From assembly GCF_900105755.1 (NCBI RefSeq), contig NZ_FNTQ01000001.1, forward strand, positions 6,820,001 through 6,884,000: a stretch of 64,000 nucleotides of DNA, written 5' to 3'. The translations under genes were made by a program, and so were the position numbers. Numbering within the stretch: the stretch's first letter is position 1; every line of letters begins with the position of its first letter. This document shows, piece after piece, positions 8,516-16,933 of this stretch. Source of the stretch: Streptomyces sp. Ag109_O5-10. Its GTDB lineage: Bacteria > Actinomycetota > Actinomycetes > Streptomycetales > Streptomycetaceae. Under the pieces are notes generated by a model. The model did no database searches, was not told the origin of the DNA, and saw only the letters and a program-made list of their open reading frames with translations.

Positions 8516-9217
8516 CTACCGCCCCCGAGGACCACCCTTCGGCATCCGCATCCCCCTGGGCATCGGGCCCTTCGGCAACGGCATGTTGGACATCAGGTCG
8601 CCCATCGCCCGCAGCCGGTCGTTCGTGGTCGTCACCTGGGGCCCCGTCAGCACGCGAGGGAACTTCAGCATCGTGGTCCGCAGCTTCTTCAGCGGGACCT
8701 GGCCCTCACCCGTGCCCACGATCACGTCGTGCACCGGCACGTCGGCCACGATCCGGGCCATCTTCTTCTTCTCGGCGGCCAGCAGGGTCTTCACCCGGTT
8801 CGGGTTGCCCTCGGCGACCAGGACGATGCCGGCCTTGCCGACCGCCCGGTGCACCACGTCCTGGCTGCGGTTCATCGCCACCGCCGGCGTCGTCGTCCAG
8901 CCTCGCCCGATGTTGTCCAGCACCGCGGCCGCGGCGCCCGGCTGGCCCTCCATCTGGCCGAAGGCCGCCCGCTCGGCCCGGCGGCCGAAGACGATCGCCG
9001 CCGCGAGGAACGCGAGCAGCAGGCCCAGGATGCCCAGATAGACCGGGTGGCCGATCAGGAAGCCGATCACGAGGAAGACGGCAAGGGTGCCGAGACCGAC
9101 ACCCGCAAGTACAAGACCGATCATCTTGTCGGCCTTGCGCGTCATCTTGTACGTCAGGACGATCTGCTTCAGCCGTCCCGCATTCGCAGCGTCCGCTGCG
9201 GGTTCCTTCCTCGCCAT
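8516..9217 (-). CDS. DUF4191 integral membrane protein
   Basis: A 233-residue actinobacterial DUF4191 protein. A basic N-terminal segment (RLKQIVLTYKMTRKADK) is followed by two close transmembrane helices (about 33-55 and 60-80, ending IVFGRR) and a long cytoplasmic domain ending in a Met/Pro/Gly-rich tail (MPLPKGPMPRGMRMPKGG). No function is established. In Streptomyces it lies next to the lipoate genes, as here. Confidence 0.88.
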   Translation of the reverse strand: MARKEPAADAANAGRLKQIVLTYKMTRKADKMIGLVLAGVGLGTLAVFLVIGFLIGHPVYLGILGLLLAFLAAAIVFGRRAERAAFGQMEGQPGAAAAVLDNIGRGWTTTPAVAMNRSQDVVHRAVGKAGIVLVAEGNPNRVKTLLAAEKKKMARIVADVPVHDVIVGTGEGQVPLKKLRTTMLKFPRVLTGPQVTTTNDRLRAMGDLMSNMPLPKGPMPRGMRMPKGGPRGR

Positions 9218-9286
9218 GCCCCGAAGTCTACGTGGCCCCGGGAGTGCCTACGACGGCAGTGTCCCGACAAGGCCACGGAAGGGGCG

Positions 9287-9487
9287 TCAGGAGCGGCCGG
9301 CGGCCTGCTCGAGGAAGCGCTGGGCCTCGACCCGGTCCTTGGCGCGACGGCGGTCCTCCAGCACGGAGGTCCAGGCGTTCTGGCGCGCGGTGCGCTGGCC
9401 GCCGCTCATGAGCAGCGACTCGACGGCGCGCAGCGCGTCGGTGAAGGACGGGATCGCGGTGGCGCGAACGGGCGGCGCGGCCTGCAT
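9287..9487 (-). CDS. Small conserved Streptomyces protein
   Basis: A 66-residue basic protein of unknown function, probably helical (SFTDALRAVESLLMSGGQRTARQNAWTSVLEDRR is the core, at about residues 12-45). ATG 9487 is preferred, with a G-rich GGGGGGA eight bases upstream. A GTG at 9538 would add 17 residues with no better ribosome site. It lies between lipA and DUF4191 on the same strand. No domain is recognised. Confidence 0.7.
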   Translation of the reverse strand: MQAAPPVRATAIPSFTDALRAVESLLMSGGQRTARQNAWTSVLEDRRRAKDRVEAQRFLEQAAGRS

Positions 9488-9672
9488 GGTGGAGGTCCCC
9501 CCTCGAGGTGGGTGTACGTGCTGTGATACCAGGGTCACTGTTCGGTGTTACCAGGGCGTGACCGACCGGTCAAACGCCAATGAAACCTTGATACGCAGGC
9601 CCGGAACGCTGACGCGGCCCTGACGTGCGCCCTCATCAGCGAGGACGGTCAGGACCGCGTCCATTCGGTCAC

Positions 9673-9705
9673 TACTGGTCAGTAATAGTTTGTGCGTGAA
9701 TTCAC
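9673..9705. promoter_or_regulatory. Two short palindromes between lipA and the small gene
   Basis: TACTG-GT-CAGTA (9673-9684) and the perfect palindrome GTGAATTCAC (9696-9705) lie just beyond the lipA terminator, about 190-220 bp upstream of the 66-residue gene. They could be operator half-sites. No matching known regulator is identified; the spacing does not fit a Rex site. Confidence 0.35.
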
Positions 9706-9713
9706 ACGCTCGG

Positions 9714-9738
9714 CGGCGGGCCCGGTCCGGGCCCGCCG
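9714..9738 (-). terminator. lipA transcription terminator
   Basis: A perfect 12-bp GC-only stem (CGGCGGGCCCGG and its complement) directly abuts the lipA stop codon at 9739. Confidence 0.85.
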
Positions 9739-10704
9739 TCAGACCGCCTGGGCGGCGACGAACGCGCCACGCTTCTCGACGGCCATCTGGTACAGGCGGC
9801 CGGCGCGGTACGAGGACCGCACCAGCGGGCCGGACATGACACCGGAGAAGCCGATCTGCTCGGCCTCCTCCTTCAGCTCCACGAACTCCTGCGGCTTGAC
9901 CCAGCGCTCCACGGGGTGGTGCCGCACGCTCGGGCGCAGGTACTGCGTGATGGTGACCAGTTCGCAGCCGGCCTCGTGCAGCTGGCGCAGCGCCTCGGAG
10001 ACCTCCTCGCGGGTCTCGCCCATGCCGAGGATGAGGTTGGACTTGGTGACCAGGCCGAAGTCACGGGCCTCGGTGATGACCTTCAGCGAGCGCTCGTAGC
10101 GGAAGCCGGGGCGGATCCGCTTGAAGATCCGGGGCACCGTCTCGACGTTGTGCGCGAAGACCTCGGGGCGGGACGAGAAGACCTCGGCGAGCTGCTCCGG
10201 GACCGCGTTGAAGTCGGGGGCGAGCAGCTCGACCTTGGTGCGGCCGGCCTCGCGCCCCGCCGTCTGCGCGTGGATCTGGCGGACCGTCTCCGCGTACAGC
10301 CAGGCACCGCCGTCCGCCAGGTCGTCGCGGGCGACGCCGGTGATGGTGGCGTAGTTCAGGTCCATGGTGACCACGGACTCGCCCACCCGGCGCGGCTCGT
10401 CGCGGTCCAGTGCCTCGGGCTTGCCGGTGTCGATCTGGCAGAAGTCGCAACGCCGGGTGCACTGGTCGCCGCCGATGAGGAAGGTCGCCTCGCGGTCCTC
10501 CCAGCACTCGTAGATGTTCGGGCAGCCGGCTTCCTGGCAGACCGTGTGCAGGCCCTCGCTCTTCACGAGGTTCTGCATCTTGGTGTACTCGGGGCCCATT
10601 TTCGCCCGGGTCTTGATCCACTCGGGCTTGCGCTCGATGGGGGTCTCGGCGTTGCGGACCTCCAGGCGCAGCATCTTGCGTCCGTCGGGTGAGACTGCGG
10701 ACAC
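9739..10704 (-). CDS. lipA: Lipoyl synthase
   Basis: A 321-residue radical-SAM enzyme that inserts two sulfurs into octanoyl-E2/GcvH. Both 4Fe-4S motifs are present: the lipoyl-synthase-specific C-x4-C-x5-C (CQEAGCPNIYEC) near residues 56-71, and the radical-SAM CxxxCxxC (CTRRCDFC) near 81. The C-terminal RSSYRAG supplies the conserved Ser cluster ligand. It starts at GTG 10704. It lies downstream of lipB on the same strand, completing the de novo lipoylation pathway that serves the aceE/E2 genes about 10-15 kb away. Confidence 0.97.
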   Translation of the reverse strand: MSAVSPDGRKMLRLEVRNAETPIERKPEWIKTRAKMGPEYTKMQNLVKSEGLHTVCQEAGCPNIYECWEDREATFLIGGDQCTRRCDFCQIDTGKPEALDRDEPRRVGESVVTMDLNYATITGVARDDLADGGAWLYAETVRQIHAQTAGREAGRTKVELLAPDFNAVPEQLAEVFSSRPEVFAHNVETVPRIFKRIRPGFRYERSLKVITEARDFGLVTKSNLILGMGETREEVSEALRQLHEAGCELVTITQYLRPSVRHHPVERWVKPQEFVELKEEAEQIGFSGVMSGPLVRSSYRAGRLYQMAVEKRGAFVAAQAV

Positions 10705-10828
10705 GACCGGCTCCCTAGCGATTGATTCTTCGGCGACCTTCAGGGTACGCCCGTTGATTTGAATGCCCGGTGGCGGTTCCGGCCTCTCCGGAGGCTGCCG
10801 CTCCCAGGCCCCCGCCGCAGGCCTCCGG

Positions 10829-10855
10829 CCTCGTCCTCGAACGCCGGACGGGCTG
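10829..10855. repeat. Dispersed intergenic repeat, family B
   Basis: A 27-bp element (core CCTCGTCCTCGAACGCCGG, then ACGGGCTG) lies between lipB and lipA. Its reverse complement matches 41897-41923 at 24 of 27 positions. This motif is common in Streptomyces intergenic DNA. The flanking G/C-rich inverted sequences suggest a hairpin. Confidence 0.65.
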
Positions 10856-10896
10856 TTGTGGGTTGCCCTTCGTTGCCAAGTGCCGGGCGGGCTGAT

Positions 10897-11700
10897 TTAT
10901 GCCGCCGGCGTCCTCTCGATCACCCTCGGCTTCAGATCCGCGTTCTCCAGGACGTCCTTCAGGTGCCGCTCCACCACCGGCAGCACCTCCTCGATGGTCA
11001 CGTCCCGGCCGAGTTCGGCCGCGAGGGAGGCGACGCCCGCGTCCCGGATCCCGCACGGGATGATCCGGTCGAACCACTTGTTGTCCGGGTTCACGTTGAG
11101 GGCGAAGCCGTGCATGGTCACGCCCTTGGCGACGCGGATGCCGATCGCGGCGATCTTGCGGTCCTCGCGGCGCTGGCCGGCGTTGGAGGGGGCGTACTCC
11201 GGACCGTTGAGGCGGGGGTCGAACTCGTCGTCCGCCAGCCGGGGGTCGAAGTCCAGGGAGAGGCCGCCGAGGGCCTGCGGGCGCTGCTCGACCGGGTCGC
11301 CGAGCACCCACACGCCGCTGCGCCCCTCGACCCGGGTGGTCTCCAGGCCGAACTCCGCGCAGACGCGGATCAGGGCCTCCTCCAGGCGCCGTACGTGCGC
11401 GACCACGTCGACCGGGCGCGGGAGCTTCTGGATCGGGTAGCCCACCAGCTGGCCGGGGCCGTGCCAGGTGATCTTGCCGCCGCGGTCCACGTCGATGACG
11501 GGGGTGCCGTCGAGCGGTCGCTCGTTGTCCGCGGTGCGGCGGCCCGCCGTGTAGACCGGGGGGTGTTCCAGCAGCAGGACCGTGTCGGGCACCTCGTCGG
11601 CGAACCGCGCCGCGTGCACGCGGCGCTGCTCGTCCCAGGCCTCCTGGTACTCGACGGCGTCCGCGCCGAACCCCATGCGGACGAACCGCAACTCACTCAC
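10897..11700 (-). CDS. lipB: Octanoyl-ACP:protein N-octanoyltransferase
   Basis: A 267-residue LipB that moves octanoate from ACP to lipoyl domains, the step before LipA. Family motifs are present: EHPPVYTAGRR, GGKITWHGPGQLVGYP, the catalytic Lys in RKIAAIGIRV and the catalytic Cys in IIPCGIRD. GTG 11700 (VSELRFVRMG) is chosen because GGGAGG precedes it by about ten bases; the open frame upstream has no family similarity. An insertion of about 30 acidic/Pro-rich residues (FDPRLADDEFDPRLNGPEY) before the Lys motif is noticeable. It is divergent from the NsdA-like regulator. Confidence 0.96.
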   Translation of the reverse strand: MSELRFVRMGFGADAVEYQEAWDEQRRVHAARFADEVPDTVLLLEHPPVYTAGRRTADNERPLDGTPVIDVDRGGKITWHGPGQLVGYPIQKLPRPVDVVAHVRRLEEALIRVCAEFGLETTRVEGRSGVWVLGDPVEQRPQALGGLSLDFDPRLADDEFDPRLNGPEYAPSNAGQRREDRKIAAIGIRVAKGVTMHGFALNVNPDNKWFDRIIPCGIRDAGVASLAAELGRDVTIEEVLPVVERHLKDVLENADLKPRVIERTPAA

Positions 11701-11955
11701 GGCAAGCGCCTCCCTCGGCGATAAGGCGATCAGTGCGTCAGGCGCGTAACGCGCCCAAGCCACTGTACGTCCGCCCGTCGCGCGTCAGCCCTGGGGCTAA
11801 TTCTCACACGATCGGATGAATGAGTGGCGAGATGTGCGATCGACTCCTCACTCTCCGCTACATTCGCGCCGTCCATGAGCGCCAAAAGGGCTGCTCACCG
11901 GCAATCCGGGCACAAGCGACCGAGCTGAGCCAGAAGGCAGGAGACCGCACCCCAG
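11701..11955. promoter_or_regulatory. Divergent lipB / regulator promoter region with imperfect inverted repeat
   Basis: The gap between divergent genes holds an imperfect inverted repeat, GAGTGGCGAG at 11822-11831 and CTCCTCACTC at 11844-11853 (8 of 10 pairs), with CGATCG copies nearby. It is a plausible operator for the adjacent XRE-type regulator, but this is inference. Confidence 0.35.
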
Positions 11956-13431
11956 ATGACGGACCGACCCGCGCAGCGCACCCCCAACCGCCAGCTCGCC
12001 GCGCTCATCGCAGAAGCGGGGTTCTCCAACGCGGGTCTGGCCCGGCGCGTCGACCAACTCGGACTCGAACACGGGCTGGATCTCAGATACGACAAGACAT
12101 CGGTCACCCGGTGGCTGCGCGGCCAGCAGCCCCGGGGCACCACCCCGGCCCTGATCGCCGAGGTCTTCACCCGGCGCCTCGGCCGCCGGCTCACCGCCCA
12201 GGACCTGGGCCTCGACGCCTGCGCGCCGGTGTACGCCGGGCTGGAGTTCGCGGCCACCCCCGAAGAGGCCGTCGACATCGTCAGCGGGCTGTGGCGCAAG
12301 GACTCCGGCAGCCACGCCGAGCTCCGCAAGATCGCCTTCACCCCGGCCGGGCTGGTCGTCCCCAGCCGGGACTGGCTGATCGGCCGCGCCGACGACAAGG
12401 TGGCCCGCGGCGAGCCGGCGGCACCGGCGGGCACCCCCCGGGTGCCGGCGCAGACCCGGCCCGCCCCGCCCAAGCCGGTGCCGCTCGCACCGGTGCGGCC
12501 GCGCGGGCAGGCCGAGCGCGGGCCCGGCCAGAAGGTGACCGGCGGCGACATCGCCGCGCTCCGCTCGGTCGGCGAGCTCTTCCGCTCCCTCGACGACCAG
12601 TACGGCGGCGGCCACGCCCGGCAGGCGCTCGTCCGGTACCTGGAGCACGAGTGCGAGCCGATGCTGCGCGGCACGTACGGCGAGCAGACCGGCCGCAGGC
12701 TGTTCGGCGCGGCGGCCGACCTGACCCGGCTCGCGGGCTGGACGTCGTACGACATCGCCGCGCACGGGCTCGCCCAGCGCTACTTCGTCCAGTCGCTGCG
12801 GCTCGCCCAGGCGGCGGGGGACCGGTCCTACGGCTCCTACGTCCTCGTCACCATGAGCCGCCAGGCGGTCTACCTCGGCCACGGCCGGGAGGCGGTGCAG
12901 CTCGCGCGCGTGGCGCAGCAGGGGGTGGGCACGAACGCCCCGCCGGTCGTGCAGGCCCTGCTGCACGCGGCCGAGGCCCGTGCGCACGGGGTGCTCGGAG
13001 AGGTGCGCGCCTGCACGGGCGCGCTCGTCCGCGCCGAACGCGCCCTGGACACGGCCCGTCCCGGCGACGAAGTCCCCTACTGGGCCCGCTTCTTCGACGA
13101 GGCCCAGCTCGCCGACGAGTTCGGCCACTGCCACCGGGACCTCCAGCAGTTCCGCGCGTCCGCGCAGCACGCCGAGCGCTCGCTGCAGCTCCGCGCGCCC
13201 TTGTACGCCCGCAGCCGGCTCTTCTGCCGTGTCGTCCTCGCCACGGCCCGCCTGGGCCTCGGCGAACTCGACCAGGCGTGCGCGCTGGGCGTCGAGGCGG
13301 CGGGCGCGGCGGCGGAGATGCGCTCGGTTCGCGCGATCGAGTACGTCAAGGACTTCGAACGCCGCCTCGAGCCGTACAAGGACGCGGCGCCGGTGAAGGG
13401 GTACCGGGAGAAGGTCGCCGCAATGAGCTGA
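11956..13431 (+). CDS. XRE-type/TPR regulator, NsdA-like
   Basis: A 491-residue cytoplasmic protein. The N-terminal ~75 residues resemble a helix-turn-helix (NRQLAALIAEAGFSNAGLARR...SVTRWLRGQQPRG). A Pro-rich linker covers about 155-195, and the C-terminal ~300 residues are Ala-rich helical repeats of TPR type. This architecture matches the NsdA/BldD-independent family of Streptomyces regulators of sporulation and antibiotic production; which paralogue it is cannot be decided here. The start is an ATG at 11956. No ligand is known. Confidence 0.78.
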   Translation: MTDRPAQRTPNRQLAALIAEAGFSNAGLARRVDQLGLEHGLDLRYDKTSVTRWLRGQQPRGTTPALIAEVFTRRLGRRLTAQDLGLDACAPVYAGLEFAATPEEAVDIVSGLWRKDSGSHAELRKIAFTPAGLVVPSRDWLIGRADDKVARGEPAAPAGTPRVPAQTRPAPPKPVPLAPVRPRGQAERGPGQKVTGGDIAALRSVGELFRSLDDQYGGGHARQALVRYLEHECEPMLRGTYGEQTGRRLFGAAADLTRLAGWTSYDIAAHGLAQRYFVQSLRLAQAAGDRSYGSYVLVTMSRQAVYLGHGREAVQLARVAQQGVGTNAPPVVQALLHAAEARAHGVLGEVRACTGALVRAERALDTARPGDEVPYWARFFDEAQLADEFGHCHRDLQQFRASAQHAERSLQLRAPLYARSRLFCRVVLATARLGLGELDQACALGVEAAGAAAEMRSVRAIEYVKDFERRLEPYKDAAPVKGYREKVAAMS

Positions 13432-13617
13432 CGCCCCACGGGTCCGCTGCGCGCGTCTGCGGCCGACGTAATGCCGTCCGCGGCCATGGCCGACCTGTTG
13501 GTGCCCTGGGCCGCTGCCCGCGGCGCGCTGCGCCGGGCGAGCCGAATTCCCACTCGGCTCGCCTCTCCGCTGCTCCAGCTCTGCGACTCAGGTGCCTCAG
13601 CCGCTCACCTTCCGTCC

Positions 13618-13918
13618 GCCGCAACGCTGATTAGCCCCGACGGCGCTGCCGAGCCAGCCGGTGCCGCTCGCCGTTGCGGGTTGCGGTGGTCGGTTTGGTG
13701 CGGTGTCGTCGTGGCTGGTCGCGCAGTTCCTCGCGCCCCTGGTGGGGCGCTATGGGGGCTGCCCTCTCTTTTGCGCCGCAACGCTGATCAGCCCCGACGG
13801 CGCTGTCCGGCGCTGCCGAGCCGGCCGATGCCGCTCGCCGTTGTGGGGTGTGGTTGTCGGTTTGGTGCGGTGTCGTCGGGGTTGGTCGCGTAGTTCCTCG
13901 CGCTCCTGAGGGGCGCGT
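13618..13918. repeat. Tandem pair of ~150-bp units with family A palindromes
   Basis: Two direct repeats (13618-13774 and 13775-13918, about 157-bp period) each open with GCCGCAACGCTGATYAGCCC and contain GCCGCTCGCCGTTG, GTCGGTTTGGTGCGGTGTCG and the palindromic core (13717-13750 and 13884-13917). They fill most of the 486-bp gap between convergent genes. The remaining 13432-13617 shows nothing recognisable. A related tandem array lies at 23145-23440. Confidence 0.85.
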
Positions 13919-15276
13919 TATGCGGCTCGGCGTTGTAGAGGTTCTGCGTTGTTCAAGGAGCCTGAGGTGCCCAGGTCCGTGAGGATGGCTGCCGTTGCCC
14001 GGTGGGCCGAGTGGAGGGCTCCCTGGACTGTGCTGGTGTCGCGGTGGTCGCCGCAGACGTAGAGGCCGGCGAGGAGGCGGACGGGGCGGCGCAGGTCGTG
14101 CGGGGGGCGCATGGCGGGGATGGCCTCGGGGGTGTGGTGGACGGCGAGGGTCTCCCAGCGGCGCGTGGACGTGCCGTAGAGGCGGGTGAGGTGCATGCGG
14201 ACCGCGGTGTCGATGTCCGCGGGGGGTGTGCCGAGGACGGTCGAGGAGATCAGGGCGCGGCCCTGGGGGGCGCGGGTCGGGTCGATGTTGCTGACCACGG
14301 AGGTGTGGGAGACGGGGCCGCCCCGGTCGGCGTCCAGGAGGAGGGACGTGCCGGTGGTGAGGGTCACCGGTTCGTCCGTGGTGTGGTGGACCACCGTCAC
14401 CTGGTGGAAGTCCGGGACGCGCAGGCCCGGGAGGAGCTCGGCGGCGGCTCGGGCGTCGGTCGCCAGGAGGACCGCACGGCAGCGGATCTCGCCGTGGTCG
14501 GCCGTTTTCACCGAGGTCGTCGAGACCGAGGTGACCCGCACGCCGGTATGGACCGTGCCGGGCGGGAGGCCGCGGGCCAGGAGGTCCGGGAGGACCTCGG
14601 CGCCGCCCTCCGGCAGGCACAGCCGCCCGCTCGCGAAGGAGCGCAGCGCGAGGTCCGCGCACCGGCTGGACGTCGTCAGCTCGGGGTCGCAGAGGAGGGC
14701 CGCGAGCAGCGGCCGCAGGAAGCCGTCGATCGTGCGGGCGGGCACCCCGCGCTCCGCGAGGGCGTGCGCCGCGGGGAGCTCGGGGCGGGCGAGGATGCGC
14801 TCGACGGGCGTGGTGGCGATGCGGCCCAGTGCCGCGACCAGGCGGGCCTGGTCGACGGCGCCGCCCATCGGCGCGGTCGAGCGCGGCGGCGCCACCGGCG
14901 AGCCGCCCCTGGGGGCGCTTGCCAGGGCGCGCACGGCATACAGTGCGCCCCTCGCGCTCCCGCCGCCCGCCGGAGCGCCGGCCCGGTGCCTGCGCCCGTC
15001 GCGATGCAGCAGCACGCCGGGCGCGTACCGGCGCAGAACCAGGGTGTCCAGTCCCGGGGCGAGGCGCAGCTCCGGATAGGACGTGGACAGGAGCTGCCCG
15101 ATCCGGTCGAGCCGGAAGCCGTCCACCTTCTCGGTCGACATGCGCCCGCCGACGTAAGGGGCGGCCTCCAGGACCGCGGTCGTTACTCCTGCGCTGTTCA
15201 GCCGATGAGCCGCGGAGAGTCCGGCGATACCGGCCCCCACGACGACGACGTCCGCCTGGTACGCGGGCTCATGCAC
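13918..15276 (-). CDS. FAD-dependent oxidoreductase, amine-oxidase/desaturase type
   Basis: A 452-residue flavoprotein. The N-terminal Rossmann motif is VVVVGAGIAGLSAAHRL (about 9-26), followed by the GGRMSTEKVDGFRLDRIGQ segment typical of the phytoene-desaturase/amine-oxidase superfamily, and a C-terminal FAD-closing motif (LYVCGDHRDTSTVQGALHSAHRA). The substrate is unknown. Its stop lies inside the last base of the family A repeat array. The ATG at 15276 has a GGAGG-type site. Confidence 0.85.
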   Translation of the reverse strand: MHEPAYQADVVVVGAGIAGLSAAHRLNSAGVTTAVLEAAPYVGGRMSTEKVDGFRLDRIGQLLSTSYPELRLAPGLDTLVLRRYAPGVLLHRDGRRHRAGAPAGGGSARGALYAVRALASAPRGGSPVAPPRSTAPMGGAVDQARLVAALGRIATTPVERILARPELPAAHALAERGVPARTIDGFLRPLLAALLCDPELTTSSRCADLALRSFASGRLCLPEGGAEVLPDLLARGLPPGTVHTGVRVTSVSTTSVKTADHGEIRCRAVLLATDARAAAELLPGLRVPDFHQVTVVHHTTDEPVTLTTGTSLLLDADRGGPVSHTSVVSNIDPTRAPQGRALISSTVLGTPPADIDTAVRMHLTRLYGTSTRRWETLAVHHTPEAIPAMRPPHDLRRPVRLLAGLYVCGDHRDTSTVQGALHSAHRATAAILTDLGTSGSLNNAEPLQRRAA

Positions 15277-15436
15277 GAGGCCCCTCCTCGATTGCGCGTC
15301 CGGTGGAGACGTGATGCCCCCAACAAGCTCCGGGGATACCCGAGTTCGGGTCGAGGTTAGGGCCCTGACCGGTCAAGGACAGTCGCGCATGAACAGGGCA
15401 CGGTCGCACGCCGGTCGCATACGGTCACAGGGGCCG

Positions 15437-16330
15437 TCAGGCCGCCCGGATCGCGTCCTCGATGCCCGGGAACGCGAAGGTGAACCCCGACTCCAGGAGC
15501 CGCTTCGGCACCACCCGTTGACTGCCGAGCACGTCCCCGGCCATCTCGCCGAGCGCCGCGCGCAGCACCGGGGAGGGCACCGGGAAGAGGGCCGGACGGC
15601 GCAGCACCCGGGCCATCGCCGCCGTGATCTCACCGTTCGTCAGGGGGTGGGGTGCGGTGAGGTTGAACGGCCCCGACAGACCCTCAGTCTCCATCAGGAA
15701 CCGGATCGCGGCCACCTCGTCGTGCAGCGCGATGAACGACCAGTACTGCCTGCCGTCGCCCAGCCGGCCGCCGAGCCCCGCCTTGAAGAGCGGGAACAGC
15801 CGGCCCCAGGCCCCGCCGCCGCGGGCCACCACCAGTCCCGTGCGCGTGAACACCGTCCTCACACCCGCCTCCTGCGCCGGGGCCGCAGCCTCCTCCCACT
15901 CCACGCACAGCGACGGCAGGAACCCGTCCCCGGGCGGCGCGTCCTCGTCCACGACCCGGTCGCCGGTGTCGCCGTAGAAGCCCATCGCGCTGCCGCTCAC
16001 GAACACCCGCGGCGGCTCCGGCATCGTCGCCACGGCCTCCGCGAGCGCCGCCGTGCCGAGCACCCGGCTGTCCCGGATCTCCCGCTTGTAGGCGGCCGTC
16101 CAGCGCCGGTCGCCGATCCCGGCACCGGCGAGGTTCACCACCGCGTCGCAGCCGGCCAGCCCCGCGGTGTCCACGTACTGCCCGCCGGGGTCCCAGCAGA
16201 CCTCCCCGGTGCCGTGGGCGGCGCGCCGTACCAGGCGCACCACCTCGTGCCCGTCCGCCCGGAGGGACCGCACCAGGGCGCTGCCGATGAGGCCGGACGC
16301 GCCGGCCACCGCGATACGAGAACGTTCCAT
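15437..16330 (-). CDS. TIGR01777 family NAD-dependent epimerase/dehydratase-like protein
   Basis: A 297-residue extended SDR of the YfcH/SulA-like TIGR01777 family. The N-terminal motif is VAGASGLIGSALVRSL. Also visible are NLAGAGIGDRRWT, the central VSGSAMGFYGDTGD (with the YxxxK Tyr degenerate) and the C-terminal DUF1731-like segment starting VPSPVLRAALGEMAG. ATG 16330 fits the family length; an in-frame ATG at 16342 is possible. Its substrate is unknown. It is divergent from the GNAT gene. Confidence 0.88.
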   Translation of the reverse strand: MERSRIAVAGASGLIGSALVRSLRADGHEVVRLVRRAAHGTGEVCWDPGGQYVDTAGLAGCDAVVNLAGAGIGDRRWTAAYKREIRDSRVLGTAALAEAVATMPEPPRVFVSGSAMGFYGDTGDRVVDEDAPPGDGFLPSLCVEWEEAAAPAQEAGVRTVFTRTGLVVARGGGAWGRLFPLFKAGLGGRLGDGRQYWSFIALHDEVAAIRFLMETEGLSGPFNLTAPHPLTNGEITAAMARVLRRPALFPVPSPVLRAALGEMAGDVLGSQRVVPKRLLESGFTFAFPGIEDAIRAA

Positions 16331-16402
16331 GCGTCCCAGCATGCCGGGAAGGACGCGGGAAAACCCGTGGGGCCGCGCTGCCGGCCGACCTAGGGTGACC
16401 GC

Positions 16403-16891
16403 ATGCCGGAACCGTACATACGCACCGCCCTGCCCGACGACGACGAGGAGCTCTGCGCCCTCGACCGCGCCACCTGGTCCTACCAGCACGCGGTCCTGCC
16501 GCGGCCGCAGCCGCCGTACGACCCGTTCTTCGGCGGGCGGCACGCCCCCGAGGACACCCTGGTCGCCGAGGTCGACCGGCGCATCGTCGGCTACGTCCGC
16601 CTCGGCCTCGCCTACAAGATCGCCTCCAACGCGCACGTCCGGCAGATCCAGGGGCTCGCGGTCGCCGAGGAGGCCCGCGGCCGGGGCGTGGCGCGGGCGC
16701 TGCTGCGGGCGGCGATGGAGGAGGCCCGCCGCCGCGGCGCCCGCCGGATCCGGCTCGGCGTCCTCGGGCACAACGCCCCGGCCCGCCGGCTCTACGAGTC
16801 GGAGGGATTCGCCGTCGAGGGCGTGCTGCCCGGGGAGTTCTTCCTGGACGGCGAGTACGTCGACGACGTGATCATGGGCCGGGCGCTGTGA
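16403..16891 (+). CDS. GNAT family N-acetyltransferase
   Basis: A 162-residue single GNAT domain. The acetyl-CoA P-loop is EEARGRGVARALLRA (about 92-106), preceded by strand beta-4 IQGLAVAEE and followed by the GHNAPARRLYESEGF motif. The acceptor substrate cannot be predicted. It converges with the MarP-like protease gene with a 42-bp gap. Confidence 0.9.
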   Translation: MPEPYIRTALPDDDEELCALDRATWSYQHAVLPRPQPPYDPFFGGRHAPEDTLVAEVDRRIVGYVRLGLAYKIASNAHVRQIQGLAVAEEARGRGVARALLRAAMEEARRRGARRIRLGVLGHNAPARRLYESEGFAVEGVLPGEFFLDGEYVDDVIMGRAL

Positions 16892-16933
16892 CGGCCGGGA
16901 TGCGAAGGCCAGGACGCGACGGTCAGGACATGA

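Noticed and set aside
9696..9705. GTGAATTCAC as a Rex redox site
   Set aside because: The Rex consensus needs TGTGAA and TTCACA separated by about four bases; here the arms are fused, so the spacing is wrong.
11764..11955. Short leader peptide before the NsdA-like regulator
   Set aside because: The in-frame codons upstream of 11956 lack a ribosome site and run straight into the regulator or overlap lipB promoter DNA.
13471..13909. Short plus-strand frames in the gap before the FAD oxidoreductase gene
   Set aside because: They are translations of the tandem family A repeats, with no ribosome site and no similarity to proteins.
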